Assembly: GCA_949752795.1 (NCBI GenBank)
Contig: OX457075.1
Coordinates: 7,740,001-7,804,000 of the forward strand
Direction of reading: 5' to 3'
Length of the DNA stretch: 64,000 bases
Source: Hyperoodon ampullatus
Taxonomy: Eukaryota; Chordata; Mammalia; Artiodactyla; Ziphiidae
Positions 34,925 through 46,475 of this stretch are shown one piece after another. Each line of letters starts with the position of its first letter. Position 1 is the first letter of the stretch. The position numbers and the translations under genes are program-made. The notes beneath the pieces were generated by a model. The model worked only from the letters and a program-made list of their open reading frames with translations. It searched no databases and was not told the DNA's origin.

Positions 34925-35405
34925 CTTTTTGTAACTGAAATATAGTTGATTTACAATGTTGTGTTAACTTCTGCTGTACAGCAAAGTGACTCAGTTATAC
35001 ATATACCTACATTCTTTTTTTTTTTTTTTTTGTGGTACACGGGCCTTTCACTGTTGTGGCCTCTCCTGTTGCGGAGCACAGGCTCCGGACGCGCAGGCTC
35101 AGTGGCCATGGCGCACAGGCCCAGCCGCTCCACGACATGTGGGATCTTCCCAGACCGGGGCACGAACCTGTGTTCCCTGCATCGGCAGGCGGACTCCCAA
35201 CCACTGTGCCACCAGGGAAGCCCCCTACATTCTTTTTTATAGTCTTTCCCATTATGGTTTACACTGAATATAGTTCCCCGTGCTATACATTGGGACCTTT
35301 TTGTCCATCCATTCTACATGTAATAGTTTGCATCTACTAACCCCAAACTCCCAGTACATCCCTCCCCCTCCCCCTTGGCAACCACAGGTCTGTTCACTGT
35401 GTGTA
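34925..35405 (-). mobile_element. L1 3' UTR copy split by a CHR SINE
   Basis: 34925-35019 ('gaaatatagttgatttacaa') and 35224-35405 ('actgaatatagttccccgtg', 'ggcaaccacaggtctgttc') join across the SINE. Confidence 0.9.
35020..35223 (-). mobile_element. CHR-type SINE
   Basis: Target-site duplication 'cctacattctttttt' at 35006-35020 and from 35224. The body shows 'ccagaccggggcacg', a variant shared with the copies near 47 kb. Confidence 0.95.
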
Positions 35406-36699
35406 GGTCTTATACTTTCTCTATTCCCCATTCCACCCACCCACTGGGGCTGTGTCCATAACATCTGCAGTGGTTCGTAAAATACAGGTTCCCAGGCCTT
35501 TTGTCGGCACTGTTTTCTGTCCTGCACACACGCAAAGACCTTTGAGTCGGCAGCTGTGTTTTATCAGGTTGCTACTTCCTGCCCTTGCTTTATTACATCT
35601 ATTCTTTGGGGCATGGTGTTATAAATTGGGTATGTGATGATGTGTAATCACTAAGTGAAAGGCCAATACATTTTCACAGAACTGGCAGCAAGACAAATAA
35701 AAGGCAAAATGAAAGGCTTGTGCTCTTTTGACAAAGGGAAAAGTACAAAACACACATATTAAAGAAAAAAAATCAGATTGTGAATTGAAAAAATGTTGTC
35801 ATCTTGGGAGCTGGTTTTCTTGGGTTTAGTCTGGCTTGTGTTTGCCTCCTGGGAGTGGGGTCCCTGGTGGCTGGGAGGTGGGGAGTGAGGAGGAAGATGC
35901 TTTATTCCTCTTGGGAACCACATTATTATTAGTCTTTGTAAACCTCAGGCTATTGCCCTGGGTGCTTATGAGGTATGATTCTGGGCAGCCTTTGATTGAG
36001 AACAACCGGTCTGTGGTCAGAGGATATGGGGCAGAGAGAGACAGTTGGAGAGAGAAAGATACAGAAAGAGAGAGAGAACCGTACGTGTTTGTGTTTAGAT
36101 GAGTGTACATTGTAGAGTGATTTTCCCCCAGTAGAAATTCAGTAAATACCCAGGTTGATATTAATGTATGTAGGACAGTGCACTGCATACAATCAGGGCT
36201 TAGTATGTGATGATTCTGTGTCTGTCCTGATTCTGTGCTTTCACACAGTAGGGATTGGATGGGATAAGAGTGTTTGTACAGATGTTTGAGAGCTTTTAGG
36301 AAAGATGTCCTCCCTCCTGTTCGTATTCAGTAAATCCGAATATTCATTCATATTCTTCTCCATGACCCTGCAGAAATACAGTCTGCAGACCAGGGAGTTT
36401 TATTTTGCTTTGCTTTTTTTTTCTTCTCCAAGGTCTGGAGGAAAATGCAATAGAAATGGGGCTTGGGGGATAGTTTTTTGAAACTGATTAAAGCAAAAGA
36501 TAATAGGAATAATGTATATTGTCAGTCTGTAAAAGGTTTCGCCAGAAAAAATAAAAGAGGAAAAAATCTTTAGGCTTGCTAGCTAATTATGTTCATGAAG
36601 GTGAATAGAGATAAGGGTCTCTCCTTTGTAAAGAGGATTCAACTGTGTGAACATTCTAGAAATGTAGACTTTTAGTAGTTCTTCCAACACACTGATATC
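35406..36699. other. Unique DNA with an AT-rich candidate element
   Basis: 35500-35790 has no repeat signature and carries TCF/homeodomain-like words ('ttataaattgggtatgtg', 'tgacaaagggaaaag'). A GA-rich patch lies at 36030-36080, and 36360-36700 is unique AT-rich. No gene was recognised. Confidence 0.4.
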
Positions 36700-36899
36700 A
36701 TTATCATCATCATAATACCAGTTGTAATAACCAGGTTACATGACATTGATAGATTGCCTGTACACAGGGCTGAACAAAAGTAAGGACCCAGTGCACATAA
36801 GCAGGGCCCAGTGAGTTGGAGGGGCCTGGGCCCATGTTACTTATCAATACAAATCTCTCCTCTCTGGGGCTCTCCAACTTTTTTTCTGGGGCCAAGCCA

Positions 36900-37100
36900 G
36901 CTTTCAGCAGATTCATTTTCAAAACTCTTTCATAACTTATCTAATTTGGTTTTCTTAAGAATTTTGAGGGAGACAGGAAAGGCACTTCTGTCATTCCAGA
37001 ATTATAGATGGGGAAACCGAGACTCAAACAGGGTGGCTGACTGGTCCACAGTCGCCAGTGGCAGAGCCAGGACCTGGCGAGGCCTTCCAAAGTCCACTTC
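36900..37100 (-). mobile_element. MIR SINE
   Basis: 'agatggggaaaccgagactc' and 'gtcgccagtggcagagcc'. Confidence 0.65.
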
Positions 37101-37519
37101 CTCATCTCTAGGCCATCTGTGAGGGGCCGTGAAGGAGGTGAGACTACCTAACCAACAATACCAGCAATACCTTAGGTCACCTGCAAGTACTAAATAGTGT
37201 TGCCCCCGTTTCAGTTCTGGAGCCTTTGTGCTTTGACCACTTTGGCACTTAAGGAGCCCCAGATGTGACAGCATGGTAGCTCCTGATGGGCTGGTGAGCA
37301 AACCTGGCTCCTGTTAGGATGACCTGTCCTACTAAAAAACAAAGCAAACCTTCCCTGTCTGCCGTCGTTGAATTCTTGTACAGGGTAGACACAGAACACT
37401 TCTCTTTGGGAGGCTCTTTCATAATTGGGGATCATTTTCTGAGATGAAGATGCTGGTTTCTTTCATTATTGAACATAGACCTTCATTTCATTTCATTCAA
37501 ACAGCACCATTTATGTATT

Positions 37520-37690
37520 AATAGACTAATTTTTATTGTCTGTCTCTGCCACTCACTCCCCAATCTGAATGTAAGATCTGTGAAGGCTGGGTTTCTGGGT
37601 CTGTTTTCCACACTTAAGATCCCAAGTGCTCCGAACAGTGCCTGACATTTGTAAGTGCTCAATGATTGTTTTTTGTTTGAATGACCGAAT
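37520..37690 (+). mobile_element. L2 LINE 3' end
   Basis: 'gtaagatctgtgaaggctgg', 'gaacagtgcctgacatttg' and 'aagtgctcaatgattg', then a target-like 'gaatgaccgaatgg'. Confidence 0.8.
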
Positions 37691-38085
37691 GGTAAAATAA
37701 AGAGAAAACAGCAGAGGCTGACAATCTTATATGATATGCTCATGTCCAATTAAGGTAGAAGGATATCACTGTTGGATGCCTAATCTGTAGTTCAAATAGA
37801 GAAAAGAAATAAAAGGATGGAACTGACACATGGTCCAGGGGACCACAGGCACCCAGAACCCCCTTTAGAAGGTGCATTACTCAGATCCTGCCTTTTTTTC
37901 ATATCAACTTTTTACCAGTGATTGTAAATAGGCAAGAAATATATGTTCCATTTAATTTTTTTCAAGGTTGAAATTTGGAATGAATTATTGGATTGACTGG
38001 TCCATAAAAATAATAAATCAATAGTTGAGTGAAAGTCGTTGTTAAAAGGCAAAAGGCCAAATGATGACATAATAAAGATGATGGA
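37691..38085. other. Unique DNA
   Basis: AT-rich, with no named repeat. Confidence 0.35.
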
Positions 38086-38087
38086 TG

Positions 38088-38315
38088 AAATCAGGAGTCA
38101 GCAAACTCTGGCTCTTGGGCCAAATCCTGCCCAGCACCTGTTTTCGTAAATAAAGTTTTATTGGCACACAGCCAGCTCCATCCATTAACCATTGTCTACG
38201 GCTGATTTCATGCTGCAACAATAGAGTTAGTAGTTTGTGACAGAGCCCATATGGTCTGCAAAGCCAAAAATATTTACAATCTGGCCTTTTATAGAAAATG
38301 TTTGATGACCTCTGG
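38088..38315 (+). mobile_element. MER5A (hAT-Charlie MITE)
   Basis: Near full length: 'gtcagcaaactctggctctt', 'cgtaaataaagttttattgg', 'tatggtctgcaaagccaaa' and 'atatttacaatctggccttt'. Non-autonomous, with no coding capacity. Confidence 0.9.
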
Positions 38316-39165
38316 ATTAAATAATGGTCCATCATGTTAAAGTCCAAAGAATCAAGCTGACAGCGGAGGTGAAGCCTAAAACAATGATATCTTTCTGGTG
38401 AGCCCAGCACCAGACCTGGCTTCTACAAGGCATCATTATCCATCATAGTAAGTTAATGTTGTTAATTTGAATTTTATTGGTTTGGTAGTTTTAATTGTAT
38501 TTGTTCCATAAATTTGTTTTTATTTTATATGTGCATAAGAGCTAGAAGCATAGGATTTATACCTCAGTCAGTGTTTGTATATTTTAAATTTATGGTAAAA
38601 TAACTTAAGTCAACCCCATGGGGATTGGTGCGATTTTTTTTTTCCCCTTTAAATGTGCTCTTATCCTTTACTACTTAAGTTTGAAAATTACTGGTTTAAA
38701 GGCAACTGGTAGGAGCTTGTATCTAGGTTTTGCTAAGTTATACCATGCTCACTGTTAATTGTCCTCCTATAAACTTGTTTGGGCAGCGGAATGACATTTC
38801 TAAAATCTCTCTACTTTCTAGTTTAATTTGTTAAGTGTTTACCTTGTAACTTGGAGAATTCAAGAGAGAAGAAACTTATTGGGAGGTAATTACTTGAGTC
38901 CTGCTTTTTTGTCCTTTGATAATTTTAAGTTGGTTGCATTCTGATCACTGCCCCTATTACTTCTAATCTTTGAAATCGTGGGGCACTATATCATGGTTAT
39001 TGATTTAAAGGTATGTCTTTTGCTCTGAGCCAGACTCCTGGAGCCCAGCAGACTTGTTTTTAGGGGGCTTGGGGGCTAGAAAGCTTTCCTGTTATTTGTT
39101 CTCTGGAGTATGTCTAACCGTAAATTCCCACAGCTTGACTTTGACAAGCATTCACCATCTGACTC
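38316..39165. other. AT-rich unique DNA
   Basis: Low-GC sequence without simple repeats and without a transposon I can name. No exon evidence. Confidence 0.35.
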
Positions 39166-39169
39166 TTAT

Positions 39170-39295
39170 AGAGTCTCTGTATGTCATAGGATCATAATAT
39201 TGTAAAGTCAGAGGAAAGACTGAAGTTCAAAGTCAAGGCTTTTGCCCAAGATCACAAAGTAGTAAGAGACAGAACCGGGATTGGACCAGCTGCAT
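39170..39295 (-). mobile_element. MIR-like SINE fragment
   Basis: 'gcccaagatcacaaagtag' followed by 'agacagaaccgggattgg'. Confidence 0.6.
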
Positions 39296-39715
39296 TTAGA
39301 AAACAAAAGACAAATCCCCAGAACCAAACCAAACCAAAGCAGAAAAAATTCTTGACATAACAAAATGGCTGAAGCGATCTTAGCTCTGAAGTTAGAAGTG
39401 TAAAAACAGATGGCAATATAGAGCTAAAGATGTTTATGACATTAACTCTGAAACGTCATCTATTTTTCTTTCCAGAAACGCTCTTTGATTTTGTCCTGAG
39501 TTGATTTTTATAGCTTATTTTATAGAACTTGTTCTATCCAGTCTTTGTTCTTGAAGTCTGATAGCAGCCTTTGATGGTGAGCAGTATAATTCTGACCTCC
39601 AGTTGGTAGGATGCAAATACTCCTGTAAGGATACATTATGCCTTATGCCTTCTTGGGCCCCAGTCTGAAAACAAGCTCAGCCTCCAGGCCACTGAAGCTC
39701 AGCCTGGTCCTCGAA
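39296..39715. other. Unique DNA
   Basis: No feature recognised. Confidence 0.35.
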
Positions 39716-40445
39716 TCGGCACTGGAGTGAGCTTTTGAAACACAAACCTGATCATGTCCCAACCTCCCCTGCTTAATCCTTGCAATGGCTTTCCATGGCT
39801 TCCTATGGATGGAGAAAAGCTCCTTGATTTGCTGGTTCAGCCCTCCCAACCCCCTGGCCTCCTTTGACAGCTGCTTCCCTCACCTCCTCTTCCACTCCGG
39901 CTACACCTGCCTCCAGACCCTGGTCCCCACTGTGCAGTTATCCTTCTGCCTGGTTGGCACCGTCCCATCCTTGGGCTCCCAGTTCTGGTCACCTCCTCAG
40001 GGAAGCCTCCTCTGCCCTTCCTGACCCAGGCAGCTCCCTTTTTTTTTTTTTGCTACGCGGGCCTCTCACTGTTGTGGCCTCTCCCGTTGTGGAGCACAGG
40101 CTCCGGACGCGCAGGCTCAGCGGCCATGGCTCACGGGCCCAGCCGCTCTGCGGCATGTGGGATCTTCCCGGACCGGGGCACGAACCCGTGTCCCCTGCAT
40201 CGGCAGGCGGACTCTCAACCACTGCACCACCAGGGAAGCCCAGGCAGCTCCCTTTTAAAGTGGGACAGCACCATGCATGTCCTTCAAAGCACTCTTTCAC
40301 TGCTTGTAATTCATTTACTTTCATTCATTTGTGTCAAGTTAGGTCCATGAGGCAGAAACAGAGTCCTATTCTCAACTGTATCCCCAACCCCGTGCCTGGT
40401 ACCTATAGATACTCAATAATACTTGCTGAGCCGTGAATGAATGAA
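39716..40445 (+). mobile_element. L2 LINE 3' end interrupted by a CHR SINE
   Basis: 39716-40042 ('ccttgcaatggctttccatgg', 'ccactccggctacacctgcc') and 40257-40445 ('ctgtatccccaaccccgtgc', 'agatactcaataatacttgc') are two halves of one L2. Confidence 0.8.
40043..40241 (-). mobile_element. CHR-type SINE inserted in L2
   Basis: A 14-bp target-site duplication 'aggcagctcccttt' occurs at 40028-40041 and 40242-40255, perfectly matched. This is among the youngest insertions here. Confidence 0.96.
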
Positions 40446-40489
40446 TGAAATTCTGGCCCAGGGTTGGGGGTAGCATCTTAGCAGCCCAA

Positions 40490-40675
40490 CTGCCAGCAGG
40501 ATGTGGTGGGAAGAGAATCCAGTTGGGAGGCACTAAGACCTATATTCAAATCTCTGGGTAAGTTGGCCTCTCTGAGCCTCAGTTAATTCATCTGATAAAG
40601 GGACTAAGTCATAACACCCAGCGCACAGGTAATTGTGAAGATTAAGCAGGTAAACGTGAAAAACACCAGTTCTTT
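40490..40675 (+). mobile_element. MIR SINE
   Basis: 'gacctatattcaaatctctg', 'ctctgagcctcagttaattc' and 'attgtgaagattaagcagg'. Confidence 0.75.
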
Positions 40676-41435
40676 CCTCCCTTCACTCAGACTCAGACAG
40701 ACACAGCCAGTGAGGCTGTTTCCTAGTTCAGAGAGGAGTTCGGTTGACCTCAGACATCTGCTGGTGCTGGGCTCACCCAGGGCTTTGGGAGCTGCTGGTG
40801 ACCCACGTTGGCGGGGCCCAGGGGCAGCTTTGCACGCTGGGGCTCAGGCAGCAGATGAGCTGGACCTGGCAGGGCAGGGGTTAAGCTGGAGCCACTTAAG
40901 AAGGGTCCTTGCATGGGTGAACCCTTTCATCATGATAAGTGTCATAGTAAAATCAATTCTCTGTGTACTTTTGGGAATTACAACTATCATTTTGGTGTGA
41001 TTTATTTGGTGTATAACACAAACATGGCCGTTTCCTTCATCATTCTGAAAGTTCATCTAAAATTGCTTTGAGTTTCTGGTTTTGGGGAGTGACATGTCCA
41101 ACTGTTATCATCTTTCCTGTGAAATATGGATCGAGGGGTACATGGTGGCTGGCGTCGTTTCCTCCCCTTTACCTGCCTTAGGTGGCAGGGAAGTTTTATG
41201 GCTTTGATTTCTCTTCTCTCATTGCCCTCTGCATGCTGGGAACCTGTCTTTGGACCAGTACAGGGTTAAACCCCGAGGCTTTCCTCCCTGCCAGCCCTTG
41301 GGAACCTCTCTCTTCTGAGAGGAAGGGAGCTGGTCTCAGAAGAGTCCCGGGCTCTCTATCTGCTCCTGCAGGCTTCCCTGGGGGCTCAGTCCCTCCCACC
41401 CAGCCATAGAGCCCTGATCCTGGCCGTCAAGCCTG
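40676..41435. other. Unique DNA
   Basis: No repeat or gene recognised. Short overlapping frames lack recognisable domains. Confidence 0.4.
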
Positions 41436-41479
41436 TTTGTGCCCAGTTATAGCAGTTAAAAACCGCCCTTGGGTCCAAA

Positions 41480-41790
41480 TGGACAGGTGTGAGAGTTGTC
41501 CCCACCCCTTAACTGGCTGTGTGACTTTGGGCAATTCCATCAATTTCTCTGAGGTTTTTTTTTTGGCTGCACCACGTGGCATGCAGAACTTCCTGGACCA
41601 GGGATTGAACCCACGCCCCCTGTGGTGGAAGCACCGAGTCTTAACCACCGGACCGCCAGGGAAGTCCCTCTGCGTTTTTTCATCTATAAAGTGGAGATTA
41701 TAATAAGGTGAGGATTGCATGAATTAATAACCTTAGCGTGTATCTAGCGCCAGGCTCCGGTAATAAATGCTACCTGTTACCATTATAGCC
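41480..41790 (+). mobile_element. MIR SINE interrupted by an older short CHR SINE
   Basis: MIR halves 'ctggctgtgtgactttgggc' and 'catctataaagtggagatta' lie either side of the CHR-1-like copy at about 41560-41666. Confidence 0.8.
41560..41666 (-). mobile_element. Older short CHR-type SINE (CHR-1-like)
   Basis: 'ttggctgcaccacgtggcatg', a B-box-like 'gggattgaacccacg' and the terminal 'gccagggaagtccc'. Flanks 'ctctgaggttttt' and 'ctctgcgtttttt' form an imperfect duplication. Confidence 0.92.
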
Positions 41791-42194
41791 ACCCCTGGTT
41801 TCTGCTTTGAGCTAAGCTCAGTGACTGGGGTCTCAGTTTTCCTCAACTGGAAAATGGCCTCTTGAGGTGAGTCGCAGGCCTGCAGGAAGATGGGAAATGG
41901 AAAATGTGGGGTGAGTCATAAACTTGCCCTGGTGGGAGACACAGCGTGGTCCTTAAGCTCTGGGCGGTGCTGTGTTGCCGTTTCTCCGTCTCTGTTTTGC
42001 TGATGGAAGCATTTGGTGTCTGGGCCCCTTAGCGGAGCTTTGTGAGGATCCTGGGACACAGAGAACAAGTGAGGTCAAAATCCTGCCAGTCTTCCCATCT
42101 GGCCGTGGCGTCTGTGGGGAGGCCTGTGGTTTATCCCCGCCATCTTTTTATAATAATACCACCACCCACCATGTATCACATGCACAGACCCCTT
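41791..42194. other. Unique DNA
   Basis: No repeat or gene recognised. Confidence 0.4.
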
Positions 42195-42210
42195 AAAAAT
42201 CAGTGTCGGG

Positions 42211-42428
42211 GGGCTTCCCTGGTGGCACAGTGGTTGAGAGTCCGCCTGCCGATGAAGGGGACATGGGTTCGTGCCCCGGTCCGGGAAGATCCCACATGCC
42301 ACGGAGCGGCTGGGCCCGTGTAGCCATGGCCGCTGAGCCTGCGCGTCCGGAGCCTGTGCTCCGCAACGGGAGAGGCCACAACAGTGAGAGGCCCGCGTAC
42401 CGCAAAAAAAAAAAAAAAAAAAAAAAAA
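42211..42428 (+). mobile_element. CHR-type SINE
   Basis: Starts with 'gggcttccctggtggcacag' and ends in a ~26-A tail. Target-site duplication 'aaaaatcagtgtcggg' (42195-42210) and 'aaaaatcagcgtcggg' after the tail. Confidence 0.96.
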
Positions 42429-42439
42429 TCAGCGTCGGG

Positions 42440-43705
42440 ACTTTTTTTTTTTCCTTGGGACACCTGTTCCATTTTCTTGAAATGGAGCGGCTATCTTTGT
42501 ATACATCCTCCCGACTTTTAGGTCAACGCCTGGCCCATCCAGGGTGTGCTGTCGTCGGGAACACTCTGTCAACGCTTTCCCTCTCCCGAGCCCCTGCATT
42601 TTCACTGGAAATGTGCTGTCCCCGTCGCCTCCCTTCCAAATCTTCTCATCTGGCATCAACAACTCCCACCCCGCCCCCACTGTGAGCACAGAGGGAGCTC
42701 AGCTTCCCAGCAGAGGTGAGCAGGGCCGGCTTGAGACAAATGTGTCTTTCTCTGTCACCCTCTGCTCTAGGGTGAGGGAGAGAAAGTCTCTGAGTTCCTT
42801 CAATTACAGGGATGCCTGGGGAGAGTGTTAGTACAAGTCATGGAGCCCCCGGCTTGGACTGCAGGGTGGCTGGTGCCTCCCACCCTCACCTTCCCCTCAG
42901 GTACTTAAATCGGCATCGTTGACCTTCAAAAGGCATGTCACTAACGCAGGTGTCCCCTTAATGCCCCTCACTCGGGGCTGTCATTGGTACTCACGCCTGT
43001 GACAGGTGTTCATCAGCAAACACTGGCCGGAAGGTCAGCACCTTGAAAGCTGCTGAGTTCCCCTAAAGGCAACACTTGAGGGTTGGCAAGTGGCCCGGCT
43101 CAAGTTGGCTGCAGTGGCCTCAAGGGAGGCCGGGCGGGGCAGATCCGCTCTGGGAGTTGGGGTGCCCATGGCTCATCGGGAGTGCTCGTTGACTCATGAG
43201 CGGCTCCTCTCCTGGTCCCCAAGAGACTTTTCCTCCTTCACCTAGGCCCCTCCTGCCCCCCCACCCCCCACAGAGGGTCACAGTGGTGACCTGGGCCTCC
43301 CGGCTGGGGGACAGTACTCGGACAAGCCTGGGACAGTCTGGCTGCCTGCAGTTCTGCACTTTGGAGATGGGCCTTGGCCAGGCATGGTGTCCCCAGGGGC
43401 AGGGAGCCTGTGATTTCAGAGGGGACCCTGCCTCACAGGTGCCACCCTGGGTGTGTGCCTTGCCTGCCCGGCGGCCTTGACCAGACAAGCTGGAGTAAAG
43501 CCCAGGTGGCACCAAGGATCTTCCGATCAACCCACAGCAGAGGACAAGTATGTGTTTAGCTTCTTTCCGTACCTTGCGGGATGGGGGCCTGGGAAAGGCA
43601 TGTAGTTTGATCCACTGACACTGAGTATTAGAGAGAAAGGAGATCCTGGGGTTCATGTAATTCACAAGCTCTCAAATTTTTACTATTCACTCTGTCAGAG
43701 GCAAT
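42440..43705. other. Unique GC-rich DNA
   Basis: No repeat was recognised. A minus-strand frame of 181 codons (43120-43665) lies here, but it has no recognisable domain or supporting splice structure and overlaps open frames on the plus strand, as expected in GC-rich DNA. Confidence 0.4.
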
Positions 43706-43715
43706 TCTCCTAAGT

Positions 43716-43909
43716 TTCTTTCTTTCTTTCTTTCTCTTTCTTTCTATCTTTCTTTCTTTCTTTCTATCTTTCTTTCTTTCTTTCTATCTATCTTTCTTTC
43801 TTTCTTTCTATCTTTCTTTCTTTCTTTCTTTCTATCTTTCTTTCTTTCTTTCTTTCTATCTTTCTTTCTTTCTTTCTATCTTTCTTTCTTTCTTTCTTCT
43901 TTCTTTTAA
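43716..43909. repeat. (CTTT)n/(CTAT)n microsatellite
   Basis: About 190 bp of TTTC units with regularly spaced CTAT units. It abuts the 3' end of a minus-strand L1, so it probably grew from that element's A-rich tail. Confidence 0.95.
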
Positions 43910-44508
43910 ATCTTTATTGGAGTATAGCTGATTTACAATGTTGTGTTAGTTTCAGGTGGACAGCAAAGTGAATCAGTTATACATATACATATATCCACTC
44001 TTTTTTTTTAGACTCTTTTCCCATACAGGTCATTACAGAGTATTGAGTAGAGTTCCCTGTGCTATACAGTAGGTCCTTATCACTCATCTGTTTTCTATAT
44101 AGTAGTGTGTGTATGTCAATCCCAGTCTCCCAATTTATCCCTCACCCCCCCTTACCCCGGTAACCGTAAGTTTGTTTTCTACATCTGTAACTCTCTTTCT
44201 GTTTTGTAGATAAGTTCATTTGTACCCTTTTATTTAGATTCCACACATAAGCGATATCGTATGATATTTGTCTCTCTCTGTCTGACTTACGTCACTCAGT
44301 ATGACAATCTCTAGGTCTATCCATGTTGCTGCAAATGGCATTATTTCATTCTTTTTTATGGCTGAGTAATATTCCATTGTATATATGTACCACATCTTCT
44401 TTATCCATTCTTCTGTTGATGGACATTTAGGTTGCTTCCATGTCTTGGCTATTGTAAATAGTGCTGCAATGAACATTGAAGTGCATATATCTTTTTCAAA
44501 TTATGGTT
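43910..44508 (-). mobile_element. 5'-truncated L1
   Basis: 'ggagtatagctgatttacaa' to 'gctattgtaaatagtgctgc'. Likely target-site duplication 'tcctaagt', before the microsatellite (about 43708) and after the element (about 44509). The ORF2 tail fragment (44234-44476) is nearly open. Confidence 0.9.
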
Positions 44509-44599
44509 TCCTAAGTCATTTCTGTCCCAGCAGCTGTGGCTTGAATTCTCTGTACCTCCTTTATCCTTCACTCTAGGGATTACTAGTAACAATAATAAT

Positions 44600-44830
44600 G
44601 GAAATGGCGGCAATGTCCACCACCAATGACTTTACTGCACGTTTGTTCGTCACGTGCCAGGAGTTCTGCATGCATGATGCCTGTGAGTTGTTGGAACAGT
44701 GCTGGGAAGTTGCTCTTGTCACCCTTACTTTATTGATGAAGCTCAGAGAGATCGTTCCTGTTGCTCAAGGTGGAGCCAGGGTCCAGACCCAGGTCCACAT
44801 AACCCCTGGCTCACTTAGCCACTCCCCTTT
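44600..44830 (-). mobile_element. MIR SINE
   Basis: 'cacgtgccaggagttctgc' and 'ccagggtccagacccaggtc' in the reverse MIR order. Confidence 0.65.
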
Positions 44831-44837
44831 GTGAATG

Positions 44838-45347
44838 CAGATCTTCCTCGGCTCGTGATGCAGTGATGTCCCAATAAATCCATCAGAAGTTGAAAATATC
44901 ATAAGATGAAAATGCATATAGTAGACCAAACCTACCAGACAGCATATTTGAGTCTAGCCAACCTTAAATAGGCTCAGAACACTTCCGTTAGCCTACGGTT
45001 GGGCAAAATCATCTGACACTAAGCTTATTTTATCATCAAGTGTGAATCTCTCCTGTAATTGATTGAATACTGTGCTGAAAGTGGAAAACAGCCAATGGTT
45101 GTCTGGGTGCAGAATGGTGGTAATCGCGTCTGCTGTTTCCCCCACCCCCTGATAGCAGGGTTGACAAGGAGCTGTGGCTGGGTGCCCTGCCCAGCATCAC
45201 GAGAGCATCGTGCCACAGATCGCTAGCCTGGGAAAAGCTCAAAATTCAAAATTGGAAGTATGGTTTCTACCAAATGCGTATCGCCTTCACACCATCGTAA
45301 AGTTGAAAAATCGTTAAGTCGAACCGTCATAAATTGGGGACCATCTG
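44838..45347. mobile_element. TcMar-Tigger-like non-autonomous DNA transposon
   Basis: Ends are inverted: the left starts 'cagatcttcctcggctcgtg', and the reverse complement of the right end starts 'cagatggtccccaatttatg'. Interior 'ttaagtcgaaccgtcataaa' and 'ccttaaataggctcagaac' match Tigger-family MITEs. There is no transposase gene. I cannot see the expected TA duplication clearly. Confidence 0.6.
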
Positions 45348-45599
45348 TGCTGTTGAGAGTGCAGTTTGTCACCCGCTCTGTGCTCTGGGTCAGGGAAGAC
45401 GCCGAGCCCCGCAGATCAGAGAACTGAGGCCAGACAGGTTAGCGTCCACAGCTGGCTGGTGGCTGAGAGCTGGTGCTCATCTTTACTAGCCAACTGATGA
45501 CTTGGCTGTGCCCAGCCCCGTGCTTGACCCTTTAGGGGTTTCCCAAAAGAATGTGTCCAAAACTCCGTGAGCTGCCATTTGCTGGAAAACTCAAACTGT

Positions 45600-45850
45600 A
45601 TTCCTAGGTCACAGTTATTGGGCTTTTGCTCTGTGTCGGGCACATGTTTTACGTTTAGCTCTCATAAGTATGAGGTTTTGCCCTGTCATTATCCCCCTTC
45701 GATAGCAAGGAGAATGAGGCCCAGAGACGTTAAGCAACTTATCCAGGGCCACACAGCTAGGAAGGGAGAGATGGGGCCCACTCAAACCCATGGCTGGCTG
45801 AGCGCAGAGCCCTTGCTCTCATACTTGAAACACAGAAAACAATTCCAGAA
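45600..45850 (-). mobile_element. MIR SINE
   Basis: 'gaatgaggcccagagacgtt' and 'agggccacacagctaggaag'. Confidence 0.8.
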
Positions 45851-45884
45851 CCACATGTGCCAAGCCGTGGGGACCCGGCTCTAT

Positions 45885-46095
45885 AATGGGACATGAGAGA
45901 AATGAGAAAGGTGCGTGTGTGTGTGCGTGGCGTGGTGGTGGTGGGGGTGTTGGAGGAGGGGAACTCCTCGGAGGAGGTGGGACTTGAGCTCGGCTTTGAT
46001 TTTTGATCAGAGAGAGTCTGGGGGTGTTGTCCTGGGTGGAAACAACATGCCAGGTACAGGCTGGGAAGTAAGAGGGGTAGATTGAGGGGCTGCTT
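45885..46095 (+). mobile_element. Ancient repeat, class uncertain
   Basis: 'gaggaggtgggacttgagctc' then 'aacatgccaggtacaggctg', similar to the repeat at 9315-10130. Confidence 0.35.
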
Positions 46096-46259
46096 GTTCT
46101 TGCTTGATGGCGGAGGGAGCCTCCTCTATTAGACTATCAGCTTCTCTGTCCTATTTGACTCTCACCTGATGGGCTGATTCCAAGTCTTCTTTTTGGCCGC
46201 TAAGAAACTTCGATTTGCCGATTAGGAGATAAGGGTGTATACGTGTCATGGGAGCTTGT

Positions 46260-46475
46260 GTGGCAGAGTGGAAGAGTGTGCTGTTTGGAACCGGGTTTAA
46301 ATCTACTGCTGTCATTTACAGTGTGTCTTTGGGAGACTCTTAGCTCAGTTTTATCATCTGTGAAAACTGGATGATAACAATTAGCTTATCTACCTCTCGC
46401 CAGAAGTTTTGATAATCAAATGAGATAAGGGTCAGGTAAAAAGCACTTGGTAATTTTCATATTGTCCTAACTTAC
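46260..46475 (+). mobile_element. MIR SINE
   Basis: 'gtgtctttgggagactctta', 'tcatctgtgaaaactggatg' and 'caaatgagataagggtcagg'. Confidence 0.8.

Noticed and set aside
43120..43665. 181-codon minus-strand frame
   Set aside because: Unrecognised, low-information Pro/Gly/Arg-rich composition, with overlapping frames on the other strand.
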